A stretch of 64,000 bases of DNA from Thiofaba sp049322715 (GCA_049322715.1 JBMOQP010000030.1:1-64000); one strand, 5' to 3'; numbered from the stretch's first letter, positions 49,856 to 59,465 are shown. Notes: generated by a model not told the origin, from the sequence alone. A program made the numbers and translations.

Positions 49856-51304
49856 GTGAAGCGACGCACCAAGATTGTTGCCACCCTGGGGCCGTCCACC
49901 GACAGCCCTAAGGTCATTGAAGACCTCATCCGCAATGGCGTGGATGTGGTTCGCCTGAACTTCTCCCACGGCCAGCCCGAAGACCACATGAATCGCGCCC
50001 GCATGGTGCGCGAGAGCGCGGCCAAGCTGGGCCGTCATGTCGCCATCCTCGGCGACCTGCAGGGGCCGAAGATCCGCATCGACCGCTTCCAGGAAGGCAA
50101 GGTCTTCCTCGAGGACGGCGCTCCGTTCATCTTCGACGCTGCCCTCGGCAAGGAAGATGGCACCGTGGAGCGTGTCGGCTTGACCTACAAGCAGCTCGTG
50201 GACGACGTGCGTGAAGGCGACACCCTGCTGCTGGATGACGGCCGCCTGGTGTTCACCGTCGACCGTGTCACCGGCAGCGAGATCCACTGCACCACGGTGG
50301 TCGGCGGCGTGTTGTCCAACAACAAGGGCATCAACCGCCAGGGCGGCGGCCTGTCCGCCCCCGCCATCACCGCCAAGGATCGCGCCGACATCAAGACCGC
50401 CGCCGAGATCGGCGTCGACTACATCGCCGTGTCCTTCCCGCGCAGCGCGGCCGACCTGCACGAGGCGCGCAGCCTGCTGAAGGCGGCCGGTTCCGAGGCC
50501 AGCATCGTGGCCAAGGTCGAGCGCGCCGAGGCCGTGCAGTGCATCGACGAGATCATCGAGGCCTCCGATGCGATCATGATCGCGCGCGGCGACCTCGGCG
50601 TGGAGATCGGCGACGCCGAACTTCCGGCCGTGCAGAAGGCCTTCATCCGCAAGGCGCGCGAGGCCAAGCGTGCGGTCATCACCGCCACGCAGATGATGGA
50701 GACCATGATCACCAACCCGATCCCGACCCGGGCGGAGGTGTTCGACGTCGCCAACGCGGTGCTGGATGGCACCGACGCGGTGATGCTCTCCGGCGAGACC
50801 GCCTCGGGCAAATACCCCGCGAAGGTCGTGGCCACCATGGCGCACATCTGCGCCCGCGCCGAAAGCCAGATCCAGGCGAAGATGAGCGTTCCGCCGCTCG
50901 ACACCCGCTTCGAACGCGTGGACGAGACCATCGCCATGTCGGCCATGTACGCCGCCAACCACATGGCCGTGCGCGCCCTGGTGTCCCTGACCGAGTCGGG
51001 CTCCACCGCCCTGTGGATGTCGCGCGTGAACTCCGCGATCCCGATCTACGCCTTTACCCGCCACGAGCCGACCGCCCGCCGCGCTGCGCTCTACCGCGGG
51101 GTGGTGCCGATCCACTTCCCCTACGAGACCACCGACCATGCCGAGGTCAACCGCATGGTGGTGGCCGAGCTGCGCCGCCGCGAGATGCTCGAGGACGGCG
51201 ACCTGGTCATCATCACCAAGGGTGACCTGATGGGCGAGATGGGCGGGACCAACGCGATGAAGATCGTGCGCGTCGGCGAGGTCATCCGTCCCGGCACCGA
51301 ATGA
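49856..51304 (+). CDS. pyk: Pyruvate kinase
   Basis: 482 residues from GTG 49856 (MKRRTKIVATLGPSTDSPKV). Motifs: RLNFSHGQPEDH, LGDLQGPKIRI, the active-site MIARGDLGVEI and TATQMMETMI, and ending KIVRVGEVIRPGTE. It converts PEP to pyruvate with ATP formation. Single-domain arrangement and length are normal. A CGAGCG/CGCTCG hairpin (51355-51373) lies in the 112-bp gap to fba. Confidence 0.97.
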   Translation: MKRRTKIVATLGPSTDSPKVIEDLIRNGVDVVRLNFSHGQPEDHMNRARMVRESAAKLGRHVAILGDLQGPKIRIDRFQEGKVFLEDGAPFIFDAALGKEDGTVERVGLTYKQLVDDVREGDTLLLDDGRLVFTVDRVTGSEIHCTTVVGGVLSNNKGINRQGGGLSAPAITAKDRADIKTAAEIGVDYIAVSFPRSAADLHEARSLLKAAGSEASIVAKVERAEAVQCIDEIIEASDAIMIARGDLGVEIGDAELPAVQKAFIRKAREAKRAVITATQMMETMITNPIPTRAEVFDVANAVLDGTDAVMLSGETASGKYPAKVVATMAHICARAESQIQAKMSVPPLDTRFERVDETIAMSAMYAANHMAVRALVSLTESGSTALWMSRVNSAIPIYAFTRHEPTARRAALYRGVVPIHFPYETTDHAEVNRMVVAELRRREMLEDGDLVIITKGDLMGEMGGTNAMKIVRVGEVIRPGTE

Positions 51305-51416
51305 GCCCGAGGGGGAGGCGCCTAGTGTGCTTCCCCACAGGCTTGCGATACACTCGAGCGATTGCGCCGCTCGGCAACGATTTCACTCAACTTGAACCCC
51401 TAACAGGAGAACGCAC

Positions 51417-52481
51417 ATGGCACTGATCTCCCTGCGTCAGCTGCTGGACCATGCCGCCGAGAACGGCTACGGCATGCCGGCTTTCAACGTCAACAACATG
51501 GAGCAGATCCACGCGATCATGCAGGCCGCCGACAAGGTCGACAGCCCGGTGATCCTGCAAGGTTCCGCCGGTGCGCGCTCCTACGCGGGCGAGCCGTTCC
51601 TGCGCCACCTGGTGGCCGCCGCCGTTGAAATGTACCCGCACATCCCGGTCGTCATGCACCAGGACCACGGTTCCGACCTCGGCGTGTGCCTGCGCGCCAT
51701 CCAGTCCGGCTTCAGCTCCGTGATGATGGACGGTTCCCTGATGGCCGACATGAAGACCCCGGCTTCCTACGAGTACAACGCCGGCATCACCGCCAAGGTT
51801 GCCGAAGTCGCCCACAGCGGTGGCGTGTCTGTCGAGGGCGAGCTGGGCTGCCTGGGTTCCCTCGAGACCGGCAAGATGGGCGAGGAAGACGGCCACGGCG
51901 CGGAAGGCGAGCTGGATCACTCCATGCTGCTGACTGATCCGGAGGAAGCCGCCCAGTTCGTCAAGGACACCGACGTGGACGCCCTGGCGATCGCCATCGG
52001 TACCTCCCACGGCGCGTACAAGTTCACCCAGAAGCCCACCGGCAAGGTCCTGCGCATCGACCGCGTCAAGGAAATCCACGCCCGCATCCCGGGCGTGCAC
52101 CTGGTCATGCACGGTTCTTCCTCCGTACCGGAAGACTGGCTGGAAATCATCAACAACTACGGCGGCGACATGGGCCAGACCTATGGCGTGCCGGTTGACG
52201 AAATCGTCGAGGGCATCAAGCACGGCGTGCGCAAGGTGAACATCGACACCGACCTGCGCATGGCCTCCACCGGCGCCATCCGCAAGCACCTGCACGACAA
52301 CCCGGCCAACTTCGACCCGCGCAAGTTCCTGAAGGAATCCACCAAGGCGATGGCCGGCATCTGCCAGGCCCGCTTCGAGGCCTTCGGCGCCGCCGGCATG
52401 GCGTCCAAGATCAAGCCGATCTCCCTGGACGACATGCGCAAGCGCTACGAGTCCGGCTCGCTCAAGCAGCAAGTCAAGTAA
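51417..52481 (+). CDS. fba: Fructose-bisphosphate aldolase, class II (CbbA-like subtype)
   Basis: 354 residues after AACAGGAGAA. MALISLRQLLDHAAENGYGM, HQDHGSD with zinc-binding His, EGELGCLGSLETGKMGEED, AIGTSHGAYKF, HGSSSVPEDW and NIDTDLRMA are family hallmarks. The subtype with KMGEEDGHG and the long C-terminus is the one found in autotrophs and Pseudomonas and can act on sedoheptulose bisphosphate as well. A strong terminator follows. Confidence 0.97.
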   Translation: MALISLRQLLDHAAENGYGMPAFNVNNMEQIHAIMQAADKVDSPVILQGSAGARSYAGEPFLRHLVAAAVEMYPHIPVVMHQDHGSDLGVCLRAIQSGFSSVMMDGSLMADMKTPASYEYNAGITAKVAEVAHSGGVSVEGELGCLGSLETGKMGEEDGHGAEGELDHSMLLTDPEEAAQFVKDTDVDALAIAIGTSHGAYKFTQKPTGKVLRIDRVKEIHARIPGVHLVMHGSSSVPEDWLEIINNYGGDMGQTYGVPVDEIVEGIKHGVRKVNIDTDLRMASTGAIRKHLHDNPANFDPRKFLKESTKAMAGICQARFEAFGAAGMASKIKPISLDDMRKRYESGSLKQQVK

Positions 52482-52505
52482 TCGCCTGGCGATTGCACCC
52501 CTCAG

Positions 52506-52531
52506 AAAGCGGCCTCCGGGCCGCTTTTTTT
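52506..52531 (+). terminator. Intrinsic terminator after fba
   Basis: AAAGCGGCC (52506-52514) pairs with GGCCGCTTT (52519-52527) around a TCCG loop and runs into seven T (52525-52531). It begins 24 bp after the fba stop. Confidence 0.85.
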
Positions 52532-52555
52532 GTGCCCGGGTTTCGGAAATCCGCT

Positions 52556-52657
52556 GCACGGAGATGGGGCAGCCATCCCGGCAAGGGACGGCCGTCGCCC
52601 CATCTCTGTGCGGCGGGACGGCACTCCCGGTCGGCGGGGATGGCTGACGATCCCCGC
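52556..52657. repeat. Intergenic large hairpins after the fba terminator
   Basis: A 15-bp stem with one G-U pair (52556-52570, GCACGGAGATGGGGC, with 52597-52611, GCCCCATCTCTGTGC) encloses CCATCCCGGCAAGGGACGG. A second stem is 52634-52641/52650-52657 (GCGGGGAT/ATCCCCGC). The CATCCC and GGGATGG words suggest a relation to the A modules. The 251-bp gap contains nothing else coding. Confidence 0.65.
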
Positions 52658-52732
52658 ACGGCGGCCTTTGCAGGGCCGGCCGGGGGGAATGGTCCAAGAG
52701 TTGCAAATGGATTTGTAACGGGAGGACCGCAG

Positions 52733-53029
52733 ATGGACAGCAACACGATGCAGAAACTGGCGCGCTTCAAGATCATGGCGCGCCGCCTGGGGGGCTTCAA
52801 TGTGGACATCTTCCGCATGGCCCAGGAGCCGTCCCATGCGCGTGAGATGCTTCAGCGCGCGCAGGAGGTAGAGAGCGAGAACCTGATCCTGCTGGCGATG
52901 GAGCTCTACGAGGCGCTGGGCCTGCTGGAGGAGACGCAGCCCAAGGCCCCGGCGAAGGAGCCGCTGGCGGCCAGGGATGCGGGGGAGGGCAAGGATGGTG
53001 GCCGCTATGTCTTCGGGGCCCGCGGATAG
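52733..53029 (+). CDS. Small unrecognised protein
   Basis: 98 residues from ATG 52733, preceded by a good ribosome site (GGGAGGA). Not recognised. The N-terminal two thirds look helical and amphipathic (MQKLARFKIMARRLGGFNVD; RAQEVESENLILLAMELYEA), and the C-terminus is Pro/Gly-rich and probably disordered. No signal peptide or metal motif. The last 25 bp overlap the 3' end of the convergent NTT-like gene. Confidence 0.75.
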   Translation: MDSNTMQKLARFKIMARRLGGFNVDIFRMAQEPSHAREMLQRAQEVESENLILLAMELYEALGLLEETQPKAPAKEPLAARDAGEGKDGGRYVFGARG

Positions 53030-54321
53030 GCGGGGCAGTTCCGGGCGGAGGGCGGGGTGGTCAGGTGCCGGTATTCCCGATGCAGCAGGATCAGCACCCA
53101 GCTCCACAGGACGCAGCCGCCGATCACCAGCCAGCCGAGGTCCACGACCCCTACGCCGTGCGCGCCCAGGGCCGTGGCGCCGATGATGATCAGCGACCCT
53201 AGCGCCTTGAACATCCGGTAGCCGAACATGTCGATCCAGGCCTTCGCCTGCGCCATCAGGCCGGGCTCGACCGGAATATAGAGCAGCTCCTTGGCCGCCC
53301 GATTGATCGAGTATGACAGTCCACGGTCGCTGATCTTCATCATCGCCGCGGGGATGAGGGAGGGATAGGCCATGAAGCCCGCGGTGGCGACGGCCATGGC
53401 GAGGGGCTGGACCAGGAGCCCGGCAAGTACGCCGACGCCGTGCAGGATCAGCGGGGTGAGGATGAGGTTCACCCCGATCGACACGCCGCTGAGGATGCTG
53501 AAGAACAGCGACAGGGCGGCGGTGCGGGTCTCGCGCTCGGGATAGGTGGCCTCGATGATCTGCAGGAACTGGTATTCGATCAGCGGTGAGAGGACCTGCG
53601 CGAGCAGCAGGGCCGCGGCGATGAGGAGGAGGTAGCGACGGTTGGCGATCAGGCGCCAGCCCCCGAGCTTCGCCGCCGCAGGCACGGGGAGTTCCTCTTT
53701 GCGCTCGAGCAGGCCGCGCCGCTCGATGGTGCGCGTGAGTGCAAGAATGAGAAGGACCAGGCCGGCGGCGACCAGCATCAGGTCCGGGGTCTGCAGGGGG
53801 GTGTGGCTGATGAGCAGGGCGGCCAGGCCGCCGCCGGCGACGCCTCCGAGCAGGCCGCCGGTGCCTACGAAGCCGAACCAGCGGCGCCCCTCGTCGGTGC
53901 GGTAGCTGCCGTCGGCCAGGCTCCAGAACTGCTCCACCAGCACCACGCCGAAGATGTCGACAAAGATGTAGAACGCCACCGCCATCGCGGCCGTGGGGGC
54001 CGTGGCGAGCAGGCGGAATCCCACCAGGGTGGCGACGAAGACCAGGCAGCTCGCCAGCACCACGTTCACGCGCCCGTAGCGGGCGAGCACCTTGCGGTAG
54101 AGGGCGACCGTCACCAGCAGGGCGGCCGCCGAACCCAGCCAGACGTAGGGCAGGGCATCCGCGCCCAACCCCTCGATCAGCAGCGATCGGCTCGCCGGCT
54201 TGAGCTGGTAGAGGGCTGTGATGATGAGGAAGAAGTCCAGCGCCAGGATCAGCGAGCGCAGCAATTCGCCCTTGAACGGGCGCGGGGTGGATGCGGCATC
54301 AAAGGCTTGGCTGGTCGTCAT
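53005..54321 (-). CDS. NTT (ATP/ADP translocase-like) MFS-type transporter
   Basis: 438 residues from ATG 54321 (MTTSQAFDAASTPRPFKGEL); longer frames lack similarity. Polytopic with about 11-12 helices. ALDFFLIITALYQLKPASRS, VDIFGVVLVEQFWSLADGSY, GFVGTGGLLGGVAGGGLAAL and SYSINRAAKELLYIPV are typical of the TLC/NTT-like family found in free-living bacteria. These are not the energy-parasite nucleotide carriers and have no settled substrate. Convergent with the small gene and divergent from the serine hydrolase at 54469. Confidence 0.8.
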   Translation of the reverse strand: MTTSQAFDAASTPRPFKGELLRSLILALDFFLIITALYQLKPASRSLLIEGLGADALPYVWLGSAAALLVTVALYRKVLARYGRVNVVLASCLVFVATLVGFRLLATAPTAAMAVAFYIFVDIFGVVLVEQFWSLADGSYRTDEGRRWFGFVGTGGLLGGVAGGGLAALLISHTPLQTPDLMLVAAGLVLLILALTRTIERRGLLERKEELPVPAAAKLGGWRLIANRRYLLLIAAALLLAQVLSPLIEYQFLQIIEATYPERETRTAALSLFFSILSGVSIGVNLILTPLILHGVGVLAGLLVQPLAMAVATAGFMAYPSLIPAAMMKISDRGLSYSINRAAKELLYIPVEPGLMAQAKAWIDMFGYRMFKALGSLIIIGATALGAHGVGVVDLGWLVIGGCVLWSWVLILLHREYRHLTTPPSARNCPAYPRAPKT

Positions 54322-54468
54322 TTTGGTGTATCCTCCCGCCACCGTGTGTTCCCAAGGATGATCGATCTCCGCCGCCTCCCAAGGCCCACGGAGTGACAGG
54401 AGTCCCGCCCCGCCCGGGCAGAAATGCCGTGCGGATCCGCGTAAACCTGTATCGAAGCATCCCGACAC

Positions 54469-55362
54469 ATGCCTATCAAAGCCTTGTTCCTCGGTCTATT
54501 CCTGGGATTGTCCTCGACCGTTCTTGCCGCCCAGGCGGCCTATCCCGAACTCGAGCAATCCTACGATTCCCGCCTGCACGACAGGCTCGAGTCCAAGCTG
54601 CAGCAGCTCGGGCTGCTGCAGGCCGCGCTCGAGAAGCGGCTCTCGGTCGCGGTGGCCGACATCACCGATCTTGCCCACCCCCGCTTTGCCGCGATCAACC
54701 CCAACCACATGGCCTACGCGGCCAGCCTGCCCAAGATCGCGATCCTGCTCGGCGCCTTCGCCCGCGTCGAGGCCGGGGAGATGCAGCTCGACCAGCCGAC
54801 CCGCGACAGCCTCACGCGCATGATCCGCGTGTCCTCCAACCGCGACGCCTCCGAGATGCTGGAGCGCGTCGGCACTCGCTACCTCGCGGACCTGCTGCAG
54901 TCGCCGAACTACCGCCTGTACGATCCCGCCCGCAACGGGGGGCTGTGGGCCGGCAAGCCCTATGGCAAGGAAGGCGCGACCTTGCGCGATCCGCTGCACA
55001 ACCTCTCCCACGGAGCGACCGCGCTGCAGGTGGCCCGCTTCTACTACCTGCTGGAGACTGGCCAACTCGTCTCGGCGGGGCTGACTCGCGAGATGAAGTC
55101 CATCCTCGGCGATCCCGCCCTGCACCACAAGTTCGTCGGCGGCCTGCAGGCCGTCCATCCGGAGGCCCGCCTGTACCGCAAGTCCGGCACCTGGAAGAAC
55201 TGGCATGCCGACAGTGCCATCGTCGAGCGCGACGGACGGCGCTACATCGCCGTGGCCCTGGCCGAGGACGCACAGGGCGAGTCATGGCTGCGCCGCGTGA
55301 TCGTCGGGCTCGACGAGGCCGTGGCCGAGAGTGCCCCCCTCCGGATGGCGCAGCTCGAGTAA
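54469..55362 (+). CDS. Exported serine hydrolase, class A beta-lactamase fold
   Basis: 297 residues. Signal peptide about 1-21 (LGLFLGLSSTVLAAQA). Penicillin-recognising fold: SLPK (SxxK, near residue 86) in YAASLPKIAIL, SSN in VSSNRDASEML, and KSG in YRKSGTWKN in place of KTG. The usual class A Glu166 motif is not obvious, so activity on beta-lactams cannot be claimed; a D-Ala-D-Ala peptidase-like or unknown hydrolase role is as likely. Its 3' end overlaps by 81 bp the end of the opposing hydrolase gene. Confidence 0.85.
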   Translation: MPIKALFLGLFLGLSSTVLAAQAAYPELEQSYDSRLHDRLESKLQQLGLLQAALEKRLSVAVADITDLAHPRFAAINPNHMAYAASLPKIAILLGAFARVEAGEMQLDQPTRDSLTRMIRVSSNRDASEMLERVGTRYLADLLQSPNYRLYDPARNGGLWAGKPYGKEGATLRDPLHNLSHGATALQVARFYYLLETGQLVSAGLTREMKSILGDPALHHKFVGGLQAVHPEARLYRKSGTWKNWHADSAIVERDGRRYIAVALAEDAQGESWLRRVIVGLDEAVAESAPLRMAQLE

Positions 55363-56577
55363 CTGCTGCAGGCGGGTGCCCAGGGTCTGGTGGGCGACCG
55401 CCGAGTTCTTGCGCAGCACGTTCGAGGTCACCACCACCATGTAGTGCAGCCGTCGCCCCTCGGCCGGGTGCTCGACGATGGCGACCGAGTTCAGCAGGTT
55501 CTCCACGTTGCCCTGGTACTTGCGGCAGACGAAGCCCGGTTCCGGCCGGCAGCGGAAGAACGATCCAGACTTGAAGTACACGGCGGCATCCAGAAGCGCG
55601 GGCGAGGAGGCGTAGCGGATGCGCCGCTGGGTCATGTACAGCAGGCGCTTGATCTCGCGGCTGGTCCAGGTGTCCACGATCCGCCCTTCCTCCAGGCGCA
55701 GCAGCCAGGTCATCAGCTCGCGAGGGGTGGCCGTGCTGGTGGTGCCCGGCACTCGCGCCTTGCCGGTCGCGGTGAAGAACCCGCCCTGGCGCAGCCGCTC
55801 CGGATCCAGGCCGTTGCGCCTCATCCCCTCGCCGAGGGCCTTGAGCATCAGGGCCGAGAGCTCCGCCTTCGGCGTTTCGCGCAGGAAGGCCTCGAGGCGC
55901 CCCGGGGCCACCGGGTAGTCGCGGCCGAAGCGCTCGAGCAGGATCAGCTCCCGCACCACCATCGCCCCCGCGGCATTCGAGCTCGCCGAGAGCATCCAGT
56001 CGAGATAGGTCCACAGGCTGGCCGCGTCCCCCTGCTGGAGCGGGCGGTGGGTGAACTGGCGGCCGTCCCAGAGGGGGACGGTGTGGCTGTCGTGCATGAT
56101 GAATCCGTCGGCCACCACGCGCGCCTCGCGCAGCACGCGCTCGCGTGCGGCGATATCGTCCGGGTAGAGATCGGCGAGACGCTGGAACAGGGCGGTGGCC
56201 ACCATGAGCTTGCCCACGCTGCCCGGGTTGAAGGGTATGTCGGCGCGGTGCTCGGCGTAGACGGGGCGGGCAGGGTCGGACAGGTCCAGCACGGCGATGC
56301 CGTAGCGGTCGGCGTCCGGACCGAGTAGTTCCACGACCTCGCGGGTGAACTCGGGGTCGGGTTCCGGCAGGGCCGGCGCGCCTCCGGTCAGGCGCAGGTC
56401 CACCGCCGCCATGGGCAGGCGCGCCCCCTTCGGTTGCACCAGCCCGCGGGCTTTGCCCTCCAGCACCAGGCGGTAGCCTTCCAGCCGCGCGATGCCGGTA
56501 TAGCCGTCGCCGTCCAGCGGATAGGCGGAGGCGAGCGCGGGGATGAGCAGCAGGGCGAGGGCGAGCGGGCGCATCAT
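55282..56577 (-). CDS. Exported serine hydrolase, beta-lactamase/PBP-like fold
   Basis: 431 residues with a signal peptide (MMRPLALALLLIPALASA). Motifs: PGSVGKLMVA (SxxK), SSN in LSASSNAAGAMVV, and KSG in YFKSGSFFRCRPEPG. It contains extra N-terminal residues before the catalytic domain. Its ATG makes an ATGA overlap with the dikinase-like gene upstream, so the two are co-translated. Its last 27 codons lie antisense to the last 27 codons of the hydrolase at 54469-55362. The fold is the same in both, but identity looks low. Confidence 0.82.
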   Translation of the reverse strand: MMRPLALALLLIPALASAYPLDGDGYTGIARLEGYRLVLEGKARGLVQPKGARLPMAAVDLRLTGGAPALPEPDPEFTREVVELLGPDADRYGIAVLDLSDPARPVYAEHRADIPFNPGSVGKLMVATALFQRLADLYPDDIAARERVLREARVVADGFIMHDSHTVPLWDGRQFTHRPLQQGDAASLWTYLDWMLSASSNAAGAMVVRELILLERFGRDYPVAPGRLEAFLRETPKAELSALMLKALGEGMRRNGLDPERLRQGGFFTATGKARVPGTTSTATPRELMTWLLRLEEGRIVDTWTSREIKRLLYMTQRRIRYASSPALLDAAVYFKSGSFFRCRPEPGFVCRKYQGNVENLLNSVAIVEHPAEGRRLHYMVVVTSNVLRKNSAVAHQTLGTRLQQLLELRHPEGGTLGHGLVEPDDHAAQP

Positions 56578-59465
56578 GGCTGTCCCCCGAGATTCACCAT
56601 CCCTCCCCCGCGTTCGCCCAAGGGGCGGTCCAGGTCAAGCAGGAAGCGGTTGCGGCGCGCCTCGCGGCTTTGCTGGTAGGGGCGGATCTGGAACAGGGCG
56701 AGCCGTCCGTCGATGAAGCCGAACTCGATGTCCGCCGGCAGCGGGCGCCCGTCCGCGGCGTGCAGGGGGAAACGCTCCGGCAGCTGGTTGCCCAGCCGGC
56801 GCAGGGCCTCCAGTTCGGCGGCGTCGAGCACCCCGCCGCCGGATACCAGGTGGCGTTCGATCCCGCCGGTCGCGGGCAGCACGCGGCGGGTCGTGGCGCT
56901 CGCCTCGGCCAGAAGACGGGCCCTGCCCGTGGCCGCGTCCAGCAGCCACTCCTCGGCGCCCTCGCCCGACACGGCCCCGCCGACGCCCTCGCTGACGGCC
57001 ACGCTGTACCGGCCCATGTCGCCGGTTTCGGGGTCCATGGTCAGCATCACTCCCGACTTCGCCACCGGCACGGCCCGTTGCAGCAGGACCGAGACATACA
57101 CGTGCTCGGGATCCTCCATGCGCATCTGGCGCCAGGCGAAGGCGCGCTCGGCGAAGGGCGAGGCCCACACCCGCCGGATGGCCTGCAGGACGGCGTCGAA
57201 GCCGACCACGTTGGGGACGGTGAGGTTGAGGCCCGCGCCGGAGAAGCCCGGCAGGTCCTCGACGTTGGTGTCGCTACGCACGAACACCGAGACCCGGTCG
57301 GCGTCGCCGAACACGGCGGTCATGGACTCGCGCAGCGCGGCGCGCAACTCCGGGCCGGGATCGGCGGACTCGATCCAGCCGCGCAGGCGCTCGCGCAGGG
57401 CCGCGGCCTCCGCCTCGCGCCCGGGGGGCGGCAGGTCCGCGATGCGGCGGTACTCGTCGCGCATCCAGTCGAAGGCGCTGCGGCCGGTGCCGGGCATGGG
57501 CTGGTCGAGCAGGGCGCGGAAGGCGCCGAAGGGCAGGACCACGCCCTCGGCCACCGCTTCCGGATAGAGGGCGCGGAGCTCTCCGAGCTTGGCGGCCTTG
57601 GGGCCGGCCACCCGGCCCGCATCGTCGGCGCGCAGCCGCTCCAGGGGGATGGGGGCGCGCTGCCCGAGGTCCAGTCTGTCGAGATCGGCACGCAGCCGCT
57701 CGGGGGCGCGGGCCTCGCCGGCGAAGGCGGCGTCCCACTGCGGACCGTCCTCCGCCAGCAGCACACGGCCTCCCGGGCTCGATGCCAGCAGCACGCGCCG
57801 ACCCTCGTGCCTGCGCAGCAGCGGGAGGAGAGTGGCGTCGACCACCACGTTCGGGATGCCGAGGTTGCCGGCCAGGATCTGCACGTGCGAGAGGGCGTTG
57901 CCTTCCTCGCGGGTCAGGATGCCGGCCACCGGCGGCAGCTCCTCGGTCGTCTCCGGCAGCAGGACGATGTCCTCCGGACGCGGATCGGCAGCCGCGAGGC
58001 GCAGCACGCCGCGCGCGAGCCCGGGATTGAGGCTGCGCAGACCCGCGCCGATGGCCTGGCCGAAGACGGCATGCTCGATGCCCGCCTGGGCGTTAGCCTC
58101 GCGCAGCAGGCCGTCGAGCAGGGCGGAATAGACGAGCAGCGGGCTGGAGCGCAGTCGATCCGGCATGAACTGGCTTGCCCTGGGCTCGATCGTGGCGAGA
58201 TGCTCGACCACTTCGCCGAAGTGGAAGGCGAGTTCGCGCCCTGCCCAGTGCGGCACGCGGTCGAGGTAGCGCAGCTCGCGCCGGTATTCTCCGAGCGGTA
58301 CGTTCGCGTCCCCGAGCCGGGCGATGGTGTGGATGATCTCCTGCCGCTCGCGCGCGGTGAGCAGCCCCGTGCCGTACAGCGCGTCGCCAATCTGCCCCAG
58401 CCAGGCGAGGCGCCGGGCGGGCGCGGCATGCGGCTGGCCGCGCAGCAGTTCGAGGCCGGCGGTGAAGGCCTCGTTCTCGACATCGATGCCGAGGTCCAGC
58501 ACGGCCACCCGTTGGCGCGGCCCGAGCGAGGCGAGCCCCTCGCGCAGCTCCACCAGCAGGGCGGCCGAGGCGGCGAGACGCCCTTCGGCATCCATCGTCC
58601 GGGGCCAGCGTTCCGCCCACTGGCGCAGGCGCGCGGCGAGGGGCTGACGGCCCAGGCCGGCGGCGACCTGGCTCAGGGTGCCGGTCAGGTCGCGGGGGCC
58701 GAACAGGGTGTCGATGGCCTGGGCCAGGGCCTCGAACTCGGGCTCGGTCCGCTGCCCGGCGCGGGCATGGGTGCGCACCCGTTCCGCATCCCCCGCGTCC
58801 GGCTGGGAGTGAATCTTGTTGCGCAGCGGCTGGAACGCGGGGTCCAGTTCGGCGAGGCTGGTGGAGAGGTCGTGGATGCGGGGGAGGGTGTCCCGCTCGG
58901 CGGGTCTTGGCAGCAGCAGGGCGGCCTGGCGCAGGAGCAGCAGGTCCCGGTCCTGCGCGCCGTGGCGGGCCAGTTCGACGAGCATGGCGCGCGCCGCGGC
59001 CAGTTCGTCCTCGACCTGGAAGGCCCCCCGGTAGTGGCGCGCCTGGCGCAGGACCCAGCCGTCGTCCGCGGCCACCAGCCAGCGTTCGAGCAGGATGCCC
59101 TTGAGCCTCGGCCGGGACTCGGGGGCCGCCATCTCCACCGGGTCAAGCGCGGCGAGGACGGTGCCGACCGGGTAGCCGGCCGCCTGCAGGATGCGCGCCC
59201 GCTCGTTCAGCTCGCCGTGCTGGATGCCCCCGCCGTGTTTCGCGCAGGCATAGGGGCCGGGGGGCAGGACGGTGCCGTCCTTGCAGAACCAGCGGATGCG
59301 CTCGAACGGCCCCCGCGGCGATGCCTTCATCTCCCCGATCCAGCGCGCCATCTCGGCCGGATCGGGGCCGTCCTCCGCCCGAAGTGCGTGCGGGGCGAGG
59401 AGCAGGGCCAGCAGCATCGGGGCGAGCAGGCGGCGGACGGTGTGGGCGGGACGGGTGGTCTCCAT
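56574..59465 (-). CDS. PEP-synthase/glucan-dikinase-like protein with signal peptide
   Basis: 963 residues. A basic N-terminus and hydrophobic stretch ending ALRAEDG (about 31) look like a signal peptide. A long helical region follows. The phosphohistidine (swivelling) domain has GILTREEGNALSHVQILAGN (His527). A PPDK-type ATP-grasp domain is C-terminal (about 600-930): FVRSDTNVEDLPGFSGAGLN near 735 and FGFIDGRLALFQIRP near 918. The His-then-ATP order is that of glucan water dikinases, opposite to PEP synthase, and there is no PEP-binding barrel. ATP-dependent phosphorylation outside the cytoplasm would be odd, so either the segment is an anchor or the substrate is unusual. Operon with the hydrolase downstream. 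Confidence 0.75.
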   Translation of the reverse strand: METTRPAHTVRRLLAPMLLALLLAPHALRAEDGPDPAEMARWIGEMKASPRGPFERIRWFCKDGTVLPPGPYACAKHGGGIQHGELNERARILQAAGYPVGTVLAALDPVEMAAPESRPRLKGILLERWLVAADDGWVLRQARHYRGAFQVEDELAAARAMLVELARHGAQDRDLLLLRQAALLLPRPAERDTLPRIHDLSTSLAELDPAFQPLRNKIHSQPDAGDAERVRTHARAGQRTEPEFEALAQAIDTLFGPRDLTGTLSQVAAGLGRQPLAARLRQWAERWPRTMDAEGRLAASAALLVELREGLASLGPRQRVAVLDLGIDVENEAFTAGLELLRGQPHAAPARRLAWLGQIGDALYGTGLLTARERQEIIHTIARLGDANVPLGEYRRELRYLDRVPHWAGRELAFHFGEVVEHLATIEPRASQFMPDRLRSSPLLVYSALLDGLLREANAQAGIEHAVFGQAIGAGLRSLNPGLARGVLRLAAADPRPEDIVLLPETTEELPPVAGILTREEGNALSHVQILAGNLGIPNVVVDATLLPLLRRHEGRRVLLASSPGGRVLLAEDGPQWDAAFAGEARAPERLRADLDRLDLGQRAPIPLERLRADDAGRVAGPKAAKLGELRALYPEAVAEGVVLPFGAFRALLDQPMPGTGRSAFDWMRDEYRRIADLPPPGREAEAAALRERLRGWIESADPGPELRAALRESMTAVFGDADRVSVFVRSDTNVEDLPGFSGAGLNLTVPNVVGFDAVLQAIRRVWASPFAERAFAWRQMRMEDPEHVYVSVLLQRAVPVAKSGVMLTMDPETGDMGRYSVAVSEGVGGAVSGEGAEEWLLDAATGRARLLAEASATTRRVLPATGGIERHLVSGGGVLDAAELEALRRLGNQLPERFPLHAADGRPLPADIEFGFIDGRLALFQIRPYQQSREARRNRFLLDLDRPLGERGGGMVNLGGQP

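Noticed and set aside
48497..51139. Long antisense frame over pgk-pyk (about 880 codons); similarly 44647-47511 over tkt
   Set aside because: Opposite highly biased glycolytic genes whose codon use removes stops on the other strand; no recognisable protein features.
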